In this document: positions 1 to 9,229 of the stretch, piece by piece
Position numbering within the stretch: the stretch's first letter is position 1
How the letters are laid out: each line of letters opens with the position of its first letter
Source of the DNA: Sinomonas notoginsengisoli
GTDB lineage: Bacteria; Actinomycetota; Actinomycetes; Actinomycetales; Micrococcaceae
Length of the DNA stretch: 64,000 nucleotides
NCBI RefSeq assembly: GCF_021554725.1
Contig: NZ_JAIZDP010000001.1
Coordinates: 1,116,001-1,180,000 of the forward strand
Direction of reading: 5' to 3'
The notes under the pieces: generated by a model
Told to the model about the DNA's origin: nothing
What the model saw: only the letters and a program-made list of their open reading frames with translations
Database searches by the model: none
Made by a program: the position numbers and the translations under genes

Positions 1-1522
1 GGTACGGAGTCTCGATGAAGCCGAACGGGTTGATGCGCCCGTAGGAGGCGAGCGAACCGATGAGACCGATGTTCGGGCCTTCAGGGGTCTCGATGGGGCA
101 CATGCGGCCGTAGTGCGACGGGTGGACGTCACGGACTTCCATGCCGGCGCGGTCGCGGGAGAGGCCACCGGGGCCGAGCGCCGAGAGGCGGCGCTTGTGG
201 GTCAGGCCAGAGAGCGGGTTGTTCTGGTCCATGAACTGCGAGAGCTGGGACGTTCCGAAGAACTCCTTGATCGCAGCGACCACGGGCCGGATGTTGATCA
301 GGGTTTGGGGCGTGATCGCCTCGACGTCCTGCGTCGTCATGCGCTCGCGCACCACGCGCTCCATGCGGGACAGCCCCGTGCGGACCTGGTTCTCGATGAG
401 CTCGCCGACCGCACGGATGCGGCGGTTGCCGAAGTGGTCGATGTCGTCGACCTCCACCCGGATGTCGACCTCCTCGCCGTCGCGGGTGCCCTTGATCGAC
501 GTCTCGCCGGCGTGCAGCGCGACGAGGAACTTGATCATGGCGACGATGTCCTCGATGTGGAGGATCGAGGCCTCGGGATCCGAGAGCGGGCGGTCGACAC
601 CGAGCTTGCGGTTGACCTTGTAGCGGCCGACCTTGGCCAGGTCGTAGCGCTTGGCGTTGAAGTACAGGTTGTCCAGGAGGGCCTGAGCGGCATCGACCGT
701 CGGCGGCTCGCCCGGGCGGAGCTTGCGGTAGATGTCGAGGAGGGCGTCCTCGCGGGTCTCTGTCGTGTCCTTCTCGAGCGTGGCACGAATGGAGTCATAC
801 CCGCCGAACTCCTCGAGGATCTGGCCCTCGGTCCACCCGAGCGCCTTCAGGAGCACGGTGACGGACTGCTTGCGCTTGCGGTCGAGGCGGACGCCGACCT
901 GGTCGCGCTTGTCGATCTCGAGCTCGAACCAGGCACCGCGGGACGGGATGATCTTCGCGGTGAAGATGTCCTTGTCGCTCGTCTTGTCCGCGGTGCGCTC
1001 GAAGTACGCTCCCGGGGAGCGGACGAGCTGCGAGACGACAACGCGTTCGGTGCCGTTGACCACGAACGTGCCCTTGTCGGTCATGAGCGGGAAATCGCCC
1101 ATGAACACGGTCTGCTGCTTGATCTCGCCCGTGTTGTTGTTCATGAACTCGGCCTTGACGTACAGCGGCGCCGAGTACGTGGCGTCGCGGTCCTTGCACT
1201 CCGCCATGGTGAACTTCGGATCGGCGAACTCGGGCTCGGAGAAGCTCAGGGACATGGTTCCCTGGAAGTCCTCGATCGGGGAGATCTCCTCGAAGATGTC
1301 CGAGAGGCCGGAGGTGCTCGCCACGCTGTCGTCGCCCTCGGCTTGGGCCTTGGCCACGCGGGCCTGCCAGCGCTCGTTGCCGACGAGCCAGTCGAAGCTC
1401 TCGGTCTGGAGGGCGAGGAGATTCGGAACGTCCAGTGGTTCGTGAATCTTGGCGAATGAAAGCCGTCGGCTCGCGCCGTCGGTGGTAGCGGTTTGGGTTT
1501 CAGAGGTGCTCGAGGCGACCAA
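1..1522 (-). CDS. rpoB: RNA polymerase beta subunit, N-terminal part (3' end outside window)
   Basis: Catalytic beta subunit of RNA polymerase. The frame runs from a TTG at 1522 (GAAGGA seven bases upstream) to the window edge, giving 507 codons. The N-terminus reads [19 protein letters not shown], as in Micrococcaceae RpoB. The rifampicin-resistance region ([17 protein letters not shown], then [12 protein letters not shown]) lies near 180-270 and appears wild type. The gene is on the same strand as rplJ-rplL but is separated from them by three plus-strand genes, so it should have its own promoter in 1523-1961. Only the start codon is uncertain. Confidence 0.97.
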   Translation of the reverse strand, partial: MVASSTSETQTATTDGASRRLSFAKIHEPLDVPNLLALQTESFDWLVGNERWQARVAKAQAEGDDSVASTSGLSDIFEEISPIEDFQGTMSLSFSEPEFADPKFTMAECKDRDATYSAPLYVKAEFMNNNTGEIKQQTVFMGDFPLMTDKGTFVVNGTERVVVSQLVRSPGAYFERTADKTSDKDIFTAKIIPSRGAWFELEIDKRDQVGVRLDRKRKQSVTVLLKALGWTEGQILEEFGGYDSIRATLEKDTTETREDALLDIYRKLRPGEPPTVDAAQALLDNLYFNAKRYDLAKVGRYKVNRKLGVDRPLSDPEASILHIEDIVAMIKFLVALHAGETSIKGTRDGEEVDIRVEVDDIDHFGNRRIRAVGELIENQVRTGLSRMERVVRERMTTQDVEAITPQTLINIRPVVAAIKEFFGTSQLSQFMDQNNPLSGLTHKRRLSALGPGGLSRDRAGMEVRDVHPSHYGRMCPIETPEGPNIGLIGSLASYGRINPFGFIETPY

Positions 1523-1961
1523 GAGGGATCCTTCCACAGACCTTAAGGATTGTCCGCACTCCCCCGACGAGGCATGGCCCACCGAAGATGTTCAGTGAAG
1601 GCAGCCTGCCGTCCCGAGAGCCCACCGCTATATGAAGGCACCACCGGTCAACCAGTGTCGAGTCAACGACCGTTAAAAGGGAGAACGCAAAGAATCACCA
1701 TACCGCAGAAGGGCGCGCGTGTCTACCGCACACTGGGCCTCGGGTCAAGTACCACTTCGGGCCCCACGTCCCCGCGGGCCTTCTGGTCGACCTCCTTGTC
1801 GACGTCGTTGTCCACGTCCTCGTCGACCTCCTTGTCGACGTCACGGCACCCGGTGCCCGGCTCAGTCGGCAACACTGTACACCCGCGGCCCCAGAGCCAT
1901 TCGGCCGGGTGGGTTGTAGCCTGTTGGACAGGAGTATGGCAGGAGCACGAAGGAGAGCACT
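1523..1961. other. rpoB / thiolase divergent intergenic region
   Basis: 439 bases between two divergent genes. It should carry the rpoB promoter on the minus strand; TTGACC (1652-1647) and TATAGC (1633-1628) are present but only 13 bases apart, so they are not a convincing pair. It also holds a GTCGAC-rich repeat at 1786-1842. A TAGCCT at 1916-1921 is a possible -10 for the plus-strand thiolase gene. No convincing gene was found. Confidence 0.5.
1786..1842. repeat. Two 21-bp direct repeats rich in GTCGAC
   Basis: GTCGACCTCCTTGTCGACGT plus a final C occurs at 1786-1806 and again, identically, at 1822-1842 (period 36). The 15 bases between them (GTTGTCCACGTCCTC) look like a degraded further copy. 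On the minus strand one frame would read a DVDKEVDEDVDNDVDKEVD-like acidic repeat, but no start signal supports translation. Confidence 0.8.
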
Positions 1962-3149
1962 GTGAGCAACAACGACGTTGTCATCCTGTCCGCCGCGCGG
2001 ACCCCGCTGGGACGGCTCAACGGGCAGCTGGTCTCGTTCACGGCCGTCGATCTCGGGACGCACGCGATCACGGCTGCGATCGAGCAGTCCGGCGTTGGCG
2101 CTGACGCCGTGGACGCCGTGATCATGGGCCAGGTCCTCCAGGCCGGCGCAGGGCAGAACCCCGCGCGCCAGAGCGCTATCGCCGCGGGCGTGGGCTGGGA
2201 TGTTCCCTGCGTGACCATCAACAAGGTCTGCCTCTCCGGCCTGACCGCCGTGATCGACGCCGCCCGGATGATCCGCGCGGGGGACGCAACCGTGGTGGTC
2301 GCCGGTGGGCAGGAGTCCATGTCAAGGGCCCCGCACGTGCTCCCCGGGTCACGCCAGGGCTGGACGTACGGAACGGTCGCCGCGCTCGACGTGGCGGCCC
2401 ACGATGGCCTGACCGACGCGTTCGACGGGCAGTCCATGGGGCTGTCCACCGAGTCGAAGAACCTCACCCTCGGCATCGGCCGGAAGGCCCAGGACGAGGT
2501 CGCCGCAGCCTCGCACGTCCGCGCCGCGATCGCCCAGAAGGAAGGCGCGTTCGAGGGCGAGATCGCACCGATCCAGGTGAAGCAGCGCAAGGGGGATCCG
2601 ATCACCCTGACCGAGGACGAGGGAGTCCGCGCGAACACCTCGCTCGAGACTCTTGCCCCGCTGCGGCCCGCGTTCGCCACGGACGGGACGATCACTGCCG
2701 GCAACTCCTCTCCCCTCTCCGACGGCGCCGCAGCCCTGGTGGTCACCTCCCGCGCGTATGCCGAGGAGCATGGGCTGTCCTGGCTCGCGGTGGTGGGCAG
2801 GCCGGGGCAGGTGGCCGGCCCGGACAATTCGCTCCACTCCCAGCCCTCGCACGCGATCCAGCAGGCCCTCTCGCGCGCCGGCTGGACCACCGCGGACCTC
2901 GACTTCATCGAGATCAATGAGGCGTTCGGCTCGGTGGCCGTCCAGTCGCTCAAGGACCTCGACTATCCGCTCGAGAAGTGCAACATCCACGGGGGCGCCA
3001 TTGCCCTGGGCCATCCGATCGGCGCCTCCGGAGCGCGGCTCGCAGGGCACGCAGCCCACGAGCTCGCGCGCCGTGGCTCCGGCCGGGCCGCTGTTTCACT
3101 GTGCGGCGGCGGCGGGCAGGGCGAGGCCCTCCTGCTCTACCGCGACTGA
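1962..3149 (+). CDS. Acetyl-CoA C-acetyltransferase (thiolase)
   Basis: 395-residue thiolase that condenses or cleaves acyl-CoA. The nucleophilic cysteine is in NKVCLSGL (about residue 89), the C-terminal His motif is GHPIGASGAR, and the second catalytic Cys is in CGGGGQGEA. NEAFG is also present. The GTG start has an AGGAG six bases upstream. It shares its general layout with the second thiolase at 44507-45790, but here it stands alone with no other beta-oxidation gene nearby. It sits head to head with rpoB. Whether it serves degradation or acetoacetyl-CoA synthesis cannot be read from the sequence. Confidence 0.93.
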   Translation: MSNNDVVILSAARTPLGRLNGQLVSFTAVDLGTHAITAAIEQSGVGADAVDAVIMGQVLQAGAGQNPARQSAIAAGVGWDVPCVTINKVCLSGLTAVIDAARMIRAGDATVVVAGGQESMSRAPHVLPGSRQGWTYGTVAALDVAAHDGLTDAFDGQSMGLSTESKNLTLGIGRKAQDEVAAASHVRAAIAQKEGAFEGEIAPIQVKQRKGDPITLTEDEGVRANTSLETLAPLRPAFATDGTITAGNSSPLSDGAAALVVTSRAYAEEHGLSWLAVVGRPGQVAGPDNSLHSQPSHAIQQALSRAGWTTADLDFIEINEAFGSVAVQSLKDLDYPLEKCNIHGGAIALGHPIGASGARLAGHAAHELARRGSGRAAVSLCGGGGQGEALLLYRD

Positions 3150-3159
3150 GCCGGCTGTG

Positions 3160-3699
3160 GTGACGAACGACGGCGCGGCGCCCCGTCCCGGGGAAGGCGA
3201 CGGTGCGGCGTCGCCCGCCGCCGAGGGGAACGCGGCGAGCGGCCATGAGCGGTTCCTCGCGGACGCCGCTGCCCGCGGCGTGAACGTCGAGGTCGCAGAG
3301 CGCGGCCGGGCCCGAAGCCTCGAGGAGGCTGCTGCGAACCTCGGGATCGAGCCGCGCGAGATCGTGAAGTCCCTCGTGGTGAAGCGGCCCGACGGCTCGT
3401 TCGTGTTCGCACTCGTCCCCGGCGACCGCCAGATCTCGTGGCCCAAGCTGCGGGCCCTACTGGGCGTCAACCGGCTCTCGCTTCCGCCCGCCGACGTCGC
3501 CCTCGCGGCGACCGGCTACGAGCGCGGGACGATCACTCCGCTCGGGTCCACGACGCCGTGGCCGGTATGGGCCGACGAGTCGATCTCGGGACGCATCTCG
3601 CTCGGTGCCGGGGCACACGGGCTCAGCGCGTTCGTCGACGCCGGCGAGCTTTTCGCAGCACTCGGAGCAACCATTGGGGACATCAGCGAACCCGTGTGA
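3160..3699 (+). CDS. YbaK/EbsC-type aminoacyl-tRNA deacylase family protein
   Basis: About 179 residues. From residue 30 it has the YbaK/ProX fold: EIVKSLVVKRPDGSFVFALV contains the conserved lysine of the editing pocket, and a GTITPLGSTTPWPVW segment and a late GAGAHGLSAF follow. The family hydrolyses misacylated tRNAs such as Cys- or Ala-tRNA(Pro). It begins 7-10 bases after the thiolase stop and probably shares its mRNA. GTG codons at 3157 and 3160 are both in frame and no strong ribosome site decides between them. The Ala/Gly-rich first 30 residues are not part of the family. Confidence 0.85.
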   Translation: MTNDGAAPRPGEGDGAASPAAEGNAASGHERFLADAAARGVNVEVAERGRARSLEEAAANLGIEPREIVKSLVVKRPDGSFVFALVPGDRQISWPKLRALLGVNRLSLPPADVALAATGYERGTITPLGSTTPWPVWADESISGRISLGAGAHGLSAFVDAGELFAALGATIGDISEPV

Positions 3700-3843
3700 G
3701 TCCTCCGGCTGACGTGCACACGAAGAGCTCGTGAACGGCTTCTTTCAGAGGGCGTGTCGAGGAGGTCCTGGACAGGCACGGCTCCTAGTCTGGCGCGTGC
3801 CGCGGTGCAGCTCGCACCGCGGCCGCGCGATCTGAGGAGACCT

Positions 3844-5655
3844 GTGAGCAACCCCCTGAACCATTCCCTCTCCCGACGGTCGGTCCTCGCCGGCGCCTTC
3901 GTCGGCGGCACCATGGCCCTCGGTGCCCTGCCCGCGGAGGCGAGCAGCGGCAAGGCCTTCCGACTCACCGTGATCGGCACGGCGGACCTGCACTCGAACG
4001 TCCTCAACTGGAACTACTTCAAGAACCAGCCCTACTCGGACAGGCCAGGCAACCAGATCGGCCTCGCCCAGGCGGCAACACTCATCCGCGCAGTCCGCGA
4101 GGAGCGGGGCATCGAGAACACCGTCACCCTTGACGCCGGCGACACGATCCAGGGCACGCCCCTCGCCTACTATTTCGCGAAGATCAGCCCTGCCATGGAC
4201 GGCGTCATCCACCCCATGGCCGCGGCCATGAACGAAGTCGGATACGACGCCGTGGCCCTCGGCAACCACGAGTTCAACTACGGCATCCCCCTCCTGCGCT
4301 CGTGGGAATCCCAGCTCGCCTTCCCGCTCCTCGGCGCCAACGTCCACGACCACGCGACCGGTGCCCACGCCTTCAAGCCCTTCGTGATCAAGAAGGTCAA
4401 GACCACCAACGGCGTGGTCCGGGTGGGCATGGTCGGGTTCGTCACCCCGGGCTGCGCGATCTGGGACCGAGCCAATGTGGAGGGCAGGCTCGACTTCAAC
4501 GGCATCGTCGAGGAAGCCAAAACCGTCATCCCGCAGGTGCGCGCCGCGGGAGCCGACATCGTAGTGGTCTCGTGCCACTCCGGCATGACTCCCGGGTCCT
4601 CGTATGGCAACGCCCTCCCCTTCGCCGAGAACGCGTCCCAGCAGCTCGCAGAGGAAGTGCCCGGGATCGACGCGATCCTCGTGGGGCACGCCCACGCCGA
4701 GATCCCCGAGCGCTGGGTGGAGAACCAGGCCACCAAGAAGCAGGTGCTCCTCTCCGAGCCAAAGTACTGGGGCATGCGGGTCACTGTCATGGACCTCGAC
4801 CTGACCAAGGTCGACGGCACGTGGACTGTCGCGGAGTCCCACGCCCACCTGCTCAACGCGAACAGCGCAGGGCCGGACGCCGCCGTCGTACGTGCCGTCG
4901 ATGCCGCCCACCAACGCGTCGTGGCGTATGTCAACCAGGTGATCGGGAGCTCGACAGCACCGCTCAAGACCGCGACCGGATGCTGGGAGGACGTCCCAGC
5001 CATCGATGCGATCAACTACATCCAGGCGCACACGATCAAGGGCGAGCTTGCCGGAACGGCCAGCGCAGGGCTGCCCGTGCTCTCGATCGCCGCGGCGTTC
5101 TCGCGGGCCGTCGACGTCCCGGCCGGTCCGCTCACCGTTCGCGATGTGGCGGGCCTGTACATCTACGACAACACCCTCATGTCGATCAAGGTCACCGGGG
5201 CGCAGGTCAAGGACTACCTCGAGTGGTCAGCGCGGTACTACAAGGCCGTCTCGTCCACGACCGTCGCCGCCGCCGATCTCACGAACGCCGTGACGCCGCT
5301 CGCGCCGAACGGGACACCGGACTACAACTACGACGTGGTGTTCGGGCTCGATGCCCCGCTCACCTACACGATCGACGTGGCCAAGCCCGTGGGCCAGCGC
5401 ATCGTGGGGCTCTCGTATGCGGGCAAGGCCCTGGACCCGGCCCAGGAGTTCGCGATGGCCATTAACAACTACCGGCAGAGCGGCGGCGGCAGCTTCCCGC
5501 ATGTGGCCACGGCGCCCGTCCTGACCAACAGCCAGCAGGAGATCCGCCAGCGCATCATCGACTACGTGACTGCCACGGGGGTCCTGGACGCTTCACTGTT
5601 CGCGCGGGTCGACTGGTCGCTGACCGTCAACGGGGCTCCGCTCACCGTCGTGTAG
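3844..5655 (+). CDS. Secreted 5'-nucleotidase / 2',3'-cyclic phosphodiesterase family metallophosphatase
   Basis: 603 residues starting at a GTG with GAGGAGA five bases upstream. The N-terminus has a twin-arginine signal (SRRSVLAGAFVGG) ending near an ALPAEASS cleavage region, so the product should be exported folded. The metallophosphatase domain shows TADLHSN, DAGDTIQG, LGNHEFNYG and VVSCHSG and GHAHAEIP metal motifs. The C-terminal nucleotidase domain contains NNYRQSGGGSFP, the usual nucleotide-binding Asn-Tyr-Arg segment. No LPXTG anchor is present. A role in scavenging phosphate or nucleosides from extracellular nucleotides is inferred from the family. Confidence 0.93.
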   Translation: MSNPLNHSLSRRSVLAGAFVGGTMALGALPAEASSGKAFRLTVIGTADLHSNVLNWNYFKNQPYSDRPGNQIGLAQAATLIRAVREERGIENTVTLDAGDTIQGTPLAYYFAKISPAMDGVIHPMAAAMNEVGYDAVALGNHEFNYGIPLLRSWESQLAFPLLGANVHDHATGAHAFKPFVIKKVKTTNGVVRVGMVGFVTPGCAIWDRANVEGRLDFNGIVEEAKTVIPQVRAAGADIVVVSCHSGMTPGSSYGNALPFAENASQQLAEEVPGIDAILVGHAHAEIPERWVENQATKKQVLLSEPKYWGMRVTVMDLDLTKVDGTWTVAESHAHLLNANSAGPDAAVVRAVDAAHQRVVAYVNQVIGSSTAPLKTATGCWEDVPAIDAINYIQAHTIKGELAGTASAGLPVLSIAAAFSRAVDVPAGPLTVRDVAGLYIYDNTLMSIKVTGAQVKDYLEWSARYYKAVSSTTVAAADLTNAVTPLAPNGTPDYNYDVVFGLDAPLTYTIDVAKPVGQRIVGLSYAGKALDPAQEFAMAINNYRQSGGGSFPHVATAPVLTNSQQEIRQRIIDYVTATGVLDASLFARVDWSLTVNGAPLTVV

Positions 5656-5710
5656 CCTGCTCCCCACCGTCGAGGCCACCTGTACGGGCCCGAAGTCACC
5701 CCGTACGGGG

Positions 5711-5746
5711 AAGGGCCCCGCAGTCCATGCAGACTGCGGGGCCCTT
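5711..5746. terminator. Bidirectional terminator between nucleotidase and rplL
   Basis: Perfect 15-bp stem, AAGGGCCCCGCAGTC (5711-5725) and GACTGCGGGGCCCTT (5732-5746), with a six-base loop. It lies between two convergent genes and can end both transcripts. Confidence 0.9.
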
Positions 5747-5780
5747 CAGTAGAGCCTTTGGCTCCGAGTGAAGCAGATGC

Positions 5781-6161
5781 TTACTTGAGGGTGACCGTGG
5801 CGCCAGCGGCCTCGAGGACCTCCTTGGCCTTCTCGGCGGCCTCCTTGTTGGCGCCTTCGAGGACGGCCTTCGGAGCACCGTCGACGAGGTCCTTGGCCTC
5901 CTTGAGACCAAGCGACGTGAGGGAGCGGACCTCCTTGATGACCGCGATCTTCTTGTCGCCAGCGGCCTCGAGGATGACGTCGAACGAGTCCTTCTCCTCC
6001 TCGACGGCGGCCTCGCCGGCACCGCCGGCCGGGCCCGCGACGGCGACCGCAGCAGCGGTGACCTCGAAGACCTCCTCGAACTTCTTCACGAACTCGGAGA
6101 GCTCGATGATGGTGAGCTCCTTGAAGGCCTCGATCAGCTCGTCCTGGGTGAGCTTCGCCAT
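5781..6161 (-). CDS. rplL: 50S ribosomal protein L7/L12
   Basis: 126 residues. An N-terminal dimerisation domain ([18 protein letters not shown]) is followed by an Ala/Gly-rich hinge (around 38-55) and the C-terminal factor-binding domain with [15 protein letters not shown] and [13 protein letters not shown]. It forms the ribosomal stalk with L10 and recruits translation GTPases. It is co-transcribed with rplJ, 77 bases downstream of it. The usual next gene, rpoB, is not adjacent here. Confidence 0.99.
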   Translation of the reverse strand: MAKLTQDELIEAFKELTIIELSEFVKKFEEVFEVTAAAVAVAGPAGGAGEAAVEEEKDSFDVILEAAGDKKIAVIKEVRSLTSLGLKEAKDLVDGAPKAVLEGANKEAAEKAKEVLEAAGATVTLK

Positions 6162-6238
6162 GGTTGGCGTCCTTTCGCTTGGGTGGCGCCCGCCGTCAGT
6201 GGGGCGGTGCGCCGAGAGTTGTTGGGTGGGGGAAGAGA

Positions 6239-6835
6239 TCAGTTCTCTTCGGCGGGAGCTGCGGCGGCCTCGGCCGGAGCCGCAGCCTCCTCAGCGGCGG
6301 GCGCCTCGGCAGTCTCGGCAGCGGGGGCATCGGCGGCAGCCGGAGCGCCACCCTCCTCCTCGAGCTTGAGACGCAGGGCGTCGATAATGCGCGCGGCCGC
6401 GGCCATGGGCGCCTTGAGGACGCCGGCAACCTTGGCGAGTTGCAGCTCGCGGGACTCCAGGGCTGCCAGAGCGGCAACCTCGCCAGCGTCGAGCGACTTG
6501 CCCTCGAAGAAGCCCGTCTTGATGATGAGCTGCTTGTTGTCCTTGGCAAAGTCGGTAAGGCTCTTGGCAGCCGCAACGGCGTCACCCTTGATGAACGCGA
6601 TCGCGGTGGGTCCGGCAAGCTGGCCGTCGAAGGCGTCGACACCGGCTTCCTTTGCAGCGACGGCGGTCAGGGAGTTCTTGACGACCGAGAACTTGTTCTC
6701 GGTGCCGAGGGAGCGACGCAGCCGCTTGAGCTGGGCGACGGTGAGCCCGCGGTATTCGGTCAGGACTGCGGCGGTCGACTCCTGGAAATCCTTGGTGATC
6801 TCCGCGACAGCTGCCACCTTGGTAGGCGTTGCCAT
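6239..6835 (-). CDS. rplJ: 50S ribosomal protein L10
   Basis: 198 residues beginning [14 protein letters not shown], with GGAGGG before the ATG. The N-terminal rRNA-binding domain has [19 protein letters not shown], and the C-terminal helix that binds L7/L12 dimers is followed by an Ala/Glu/Pro-rich tail of about 45 residues. That tail is longer than in E. coli but common in actinobacteria. L10 usually represses its own mRNA; a hairpin lies in the leader at 6887-6912. The frame stays open upstream to 6928, but the ribosome site and family alignment support 6835. Confidence 0.98.
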   Translation of the reverse strand: MATPTKVAAVAEITKDFQESTAAVLTEYRGLTVAQLKRLRRSLGTENKFSVVKNSLTAVAAKEAGVDAFDGQLAGPTAIAFIKGDAVAAAKSLTDFAKDNKQLIIKTGFFEGKSLDAGEVAALAALESRELQLAKVAGVLKAPMAAAARIIDALRLKLEEEGGAPAAADAPAAETAEAPAAEEAAAPAEAAAAPAEEN

Positions 6836-6886
6836 AACCCTCCTTCCGGGGAACGATGCCGGTGGGCGCGGCCCCTGCAACGTAAA

Positions 6887-6912
6887 ACGCCCCGCGCAGA
6901 TGCACGGGGCGT
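6887..6912 (-). promoter_or_regulatory. Hairpin with U-tract in the rplJ leader
   Basis: Read on the minus strand, ACGCCCCG / loop of ten / CGGGGCGT runs directly into TTTACG, about 50 bases before the rplJ start. The shape suits an attenuator or part of an L10 autoregulatory leader. It could also simply be a structured 5' UTR. Confidence 0.5.
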
Positions 6913-7117
6913 GGCGTTCGGGGCTCATGGCCGCGAGCGTTCGCTCAGTTCACCTGCGCAGGCCGCCCCACTGATCGGGGACCTTCGGTGGACGCGTGCG
7001 ACGCTTTTCGGCGCACGGAGTCCATCGACCGGCGGTCTTTGGTCCTCCAACTGTACGTGACGGACGCGGACACTCCAAATCCGGCGGGATGCTCCCTCGC
7101 TGGCCGCGGTGACGCAC

Positions 7118-7158
7118 GACGCCGGTGCCTCTCCCGCGGCGTGCGGGTCACCGGCGTC
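7118..7158 (-). terminator. Putative terminator of the nar operon
   Basis: Perfect 10-bp inverted repeat GACGCCGGTG (7118-7127) / CACCGGCGTC (7149-7158), with a smaller CCCGC/GCGGG stem nested in its loop, 34 bases past the narK stop. There is no U-tract, so it may act as a mRNA end stabiliser or a weak terminator. Confidence 0.55.
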
Positions 7159-7192
7159 GCGCGCACCTGGCCGGGCCGAATGCTCCGATCGG

Positions 7193-8453
7193 TCAGGTCC
7201 GCGCCTGTTCCGCCTTCGCCTCGACGCTGCGCCGGCCCATGAGGGCGGCGAGCACGAGCGCCACCACAGCGGTTGCTGCGAGGAGCAGGAGCCCGATCGC
7301 GTAGGAGTGCTGCTCGGCATTGTAGGTGGCACCCATGACGAGCGGCGGGAAGTAGCCGCCCAGGCCCCCGGCGGCGCTTACCACCCCCGTCACCGCGCCG
7401 ACTGTCCCCGCGGGCGCCTGCGTGCCGACCCACGCGAACACGCCGCCCGTGCCGAAACCGAGAGCTGCAGCCATGGCCAGGAACGTCAGGCCCGTCGGGA
7501 TCTCGGGCGGCGGCTGCATGTTGACCAGGAAGGCGAGGACTGCCACTCCGGCGAGCGAGACGAGCACCACCGGTTTGGGACCGACACGGTCCGCGATGAT
7601 GCCGCCGATGGGGCGTGCGATGACGGCCGCGAGGGCGAACCCGGCCGTGCGGGTCCCTGCGGCTGTGAGGTCGAAACTGTAGATGTCCCTCAGGTACGTC
7701 GGCAGATAGGTGCTGAAGGAGACGAACCCGCCGAAGACGACTCCGTACAGGAAGCAGAGCTGCCACGTGACCGGCATCTTCGAAGCGTTGATCAGCTTGC
7801 CGAAGCTGCCCGATGTGACCGGGGTCCACGTCGGGGACTCCCGCATGAAGAAGAACACGATGGCAGCCATGACGAGGAGGAGGACCGCAATCACAATGTG
7901 GGTAGGCCAATAGCCGAGGGAGGTGACGAGCCGCGGAGTCAGGAAGGCGGACAGGGCGGTCCCGCCCATCCCCATGCCGAAGATTCCGGTAGCGAACCCC
8001 TGCCGCGCCTTCGGGTACCACGCGGCGGAGAAGGGGATCCCGGCGGTGAACACCGTTCCGGCGACGCCGAGGAAGAACCCGAACAGGATCAGGAGTGGGT
8101 AGGACTTGAGGCTGCCTGCGAGGGCCACGAGCAGGACGAGGGGTGCCGTCGCCACGAGGATGACGATCAGCAGGCGCCCGCCCGCCGAACTTGTCGGTCA
8201 GCACGCCCACCGGCACGCGTCCCACGGCGCCAACGAGGACGGGCATCGCAACGAGGGCGCCCGTCTGTGCCGCATTGAGGCCGAGATCGTGCGCGTAGCG
8301 GGTGCCGAGCGGCGCAATCACGGTCCAGCCCCAGAACCCCACGACGGAGGCAAAGGTGGCGAGCGTGAGGTTCCGGGCTGCTCCGGGCCGAGCCTGGCTG
8401 GGGTCGGGCCGGCCCTGCGGGCCGGGGTGGGTCGGGTCGGATGCGGTGCTCAC
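7193..8453 (-). pseudogene. narK: NarK-type nitrate/nitrite MFS transporter, frameshifted
   Basis: The N-terminal part (GTG at 8453) encodes ASVVGFWGWTVIAPLGTRYA and LTDKFGGR and then loses frame. The rest, from about 8180 to 7193, continues in another frame with PFSAAWYPKARQG and GGVFAWVGTQAPAGTVGAV. At 8177-8190 the minus strand reads GGCGGGCGGGCGCCTG, where the conserved reading needs GGCGGGCGCCTG: a tandem GGGC was gained. Removing it restores a protein of about 418 residues with 12 predicted membrane helices, a normal NarK. It is the last gene of the nar operon. A real mutation is favoured over a homopolymer error because four bases are involved, but an assembly error is possible. Confidence 0.85.
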
Positions 8454-8479
8454 GGCTCCTCCTGCGTTCTGGCTCTTGC

Positions 8480-9229
8480 TCAGCGGTCCCGGTCGCGCGT
8501 ACCGGTGGTCTCCCAACCGCGCCGGACTTCACGGGCGCCGGGCGCCGGGCCCTCGTCCCTGGTGCGGTAGACGATGTAGGGGCGGAACAGGTAGTGGAAC
8601 GGCGCCGTCAGTGCATGCACGAGCCGGGTGAACGGCCACAGGATGAAGAGTGCCATCCCCACCAACGTGTGGATCTTGAACTCCATGGGTGCCGCTGCCA
8701 TGGAGGCAACGTCTGGCTGGAACACGAACAGGGACCGGAACCAGGGGCTCACGGTCTCTCGGTAGTCGAAGGCGTGCGAGCTCGGCTGGCCCACTGACAC
8801 GAGCGTTGTCCACACCCCGAGGGCGATCGCCCCGACGAGGAAGATGTACATCGCCTTGTCGTTACGGGTCGTGGCCATAAACACCGGCCCGGTGCGGCGG
8901 CGCCGGACGATGAGCAGCACGATGCCCGCCAGCGTCGAGACTCCCGCGATCAGGCCCACGGAGAGAGCGAGCGCGTGGTAGAGGCCCTCGGTCACGCCGA
9001 CCGCTTCCGTCCAGGACTTTGGGATGACGAGTCCCACGAAGTGCCCCGCGATGACGAAAACCAGCCCGTAGTGGAAGAGCGGGGATCCGATGCGCAGCAG
9101 CCGCGACTCGTACAGCTGGGAGGACCGGGTGGTCCATCCGAACTGGTCATAGCGGTAGCGCCAGATGCTCCCCCCGATGAGGATCAGCACCATGAGGTAC
9201 GGGGCAACGCCCCAGAGCAGGACGTCCAT
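8480..9229 (-). CDS. narI: Respiratory nitrate reductase gamma subunit (cytochrome b)
   Basis: 249 residues, membrane anchor of the NarGHI complex. It carries quinol oxidation electrons through two haems b to NarH. Five membrane helices are visible, starting with LLWGVAPYLMVLILIGGSIW. Candidate haem ligands are the histidines in SPLFHYGLVFVIAGHFVG and in FKIHTLVGMALFILWPFTRLVH. Its ATG overlaps the narJ stop as TGATG, indicating translational coupling. No damage was seen in this gene. Confidence 0.96.
   Translation of the reverse strand: MDVLLWGVAPYLMVLILIGGSIWRYRYDQFGWTTRSSQLYESRLLRIGSPLFHYGLVFVIAGHFVGLVIPKSWTEAVGVTEGLYHALALSVGLIAGVSTLAGIVLLIVRRRRTGPVFMATTRNDKAMYIFLVGAIALGVWTTLVSVGQPSSHAFDYRETVSPWFRSLFVFQPDVASMAAAPMEFKIHTLVGMALFILWPFTRLVHALTAPFHYLFRPYIVYRTRDEGPAPGAREVRRGWETTGTRDRDR

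Larger units (their letters stand above)
6836..7192. other. rplJ leader and spacer downstream of narK
   Basis: 357 bases between rplJ and the narK stop, with both genes on the minus strand. They hold the rplJ 5' leader with a hairpin at 6887-6912 and the nar operon terminator-like structure at 7118-7158. No clear -35/-10 pair for rplJ and no further gene were found. Confidence 0.6.

Noticed and set aside
113-1459. 448-codon plus-strand ORF opposite rpoB
   Set aside because: It is the antisense shadow of the conserved RpoB frame, with repetitive Asp/Glu/Arg-rich composition and no ribosome site.
1712-1880. Minus-strand acidic repeat frame (DVDKEVDEDVDNDVD)
   Set aside because: No start signal or conservation evidence; the DNA repeat alone explains it.
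1936-1965. Nine-codon ORF overlapping the thiolase start
   Set aside because: The ribosome site fits the thiolase GTG better and such short frames are common by chance.
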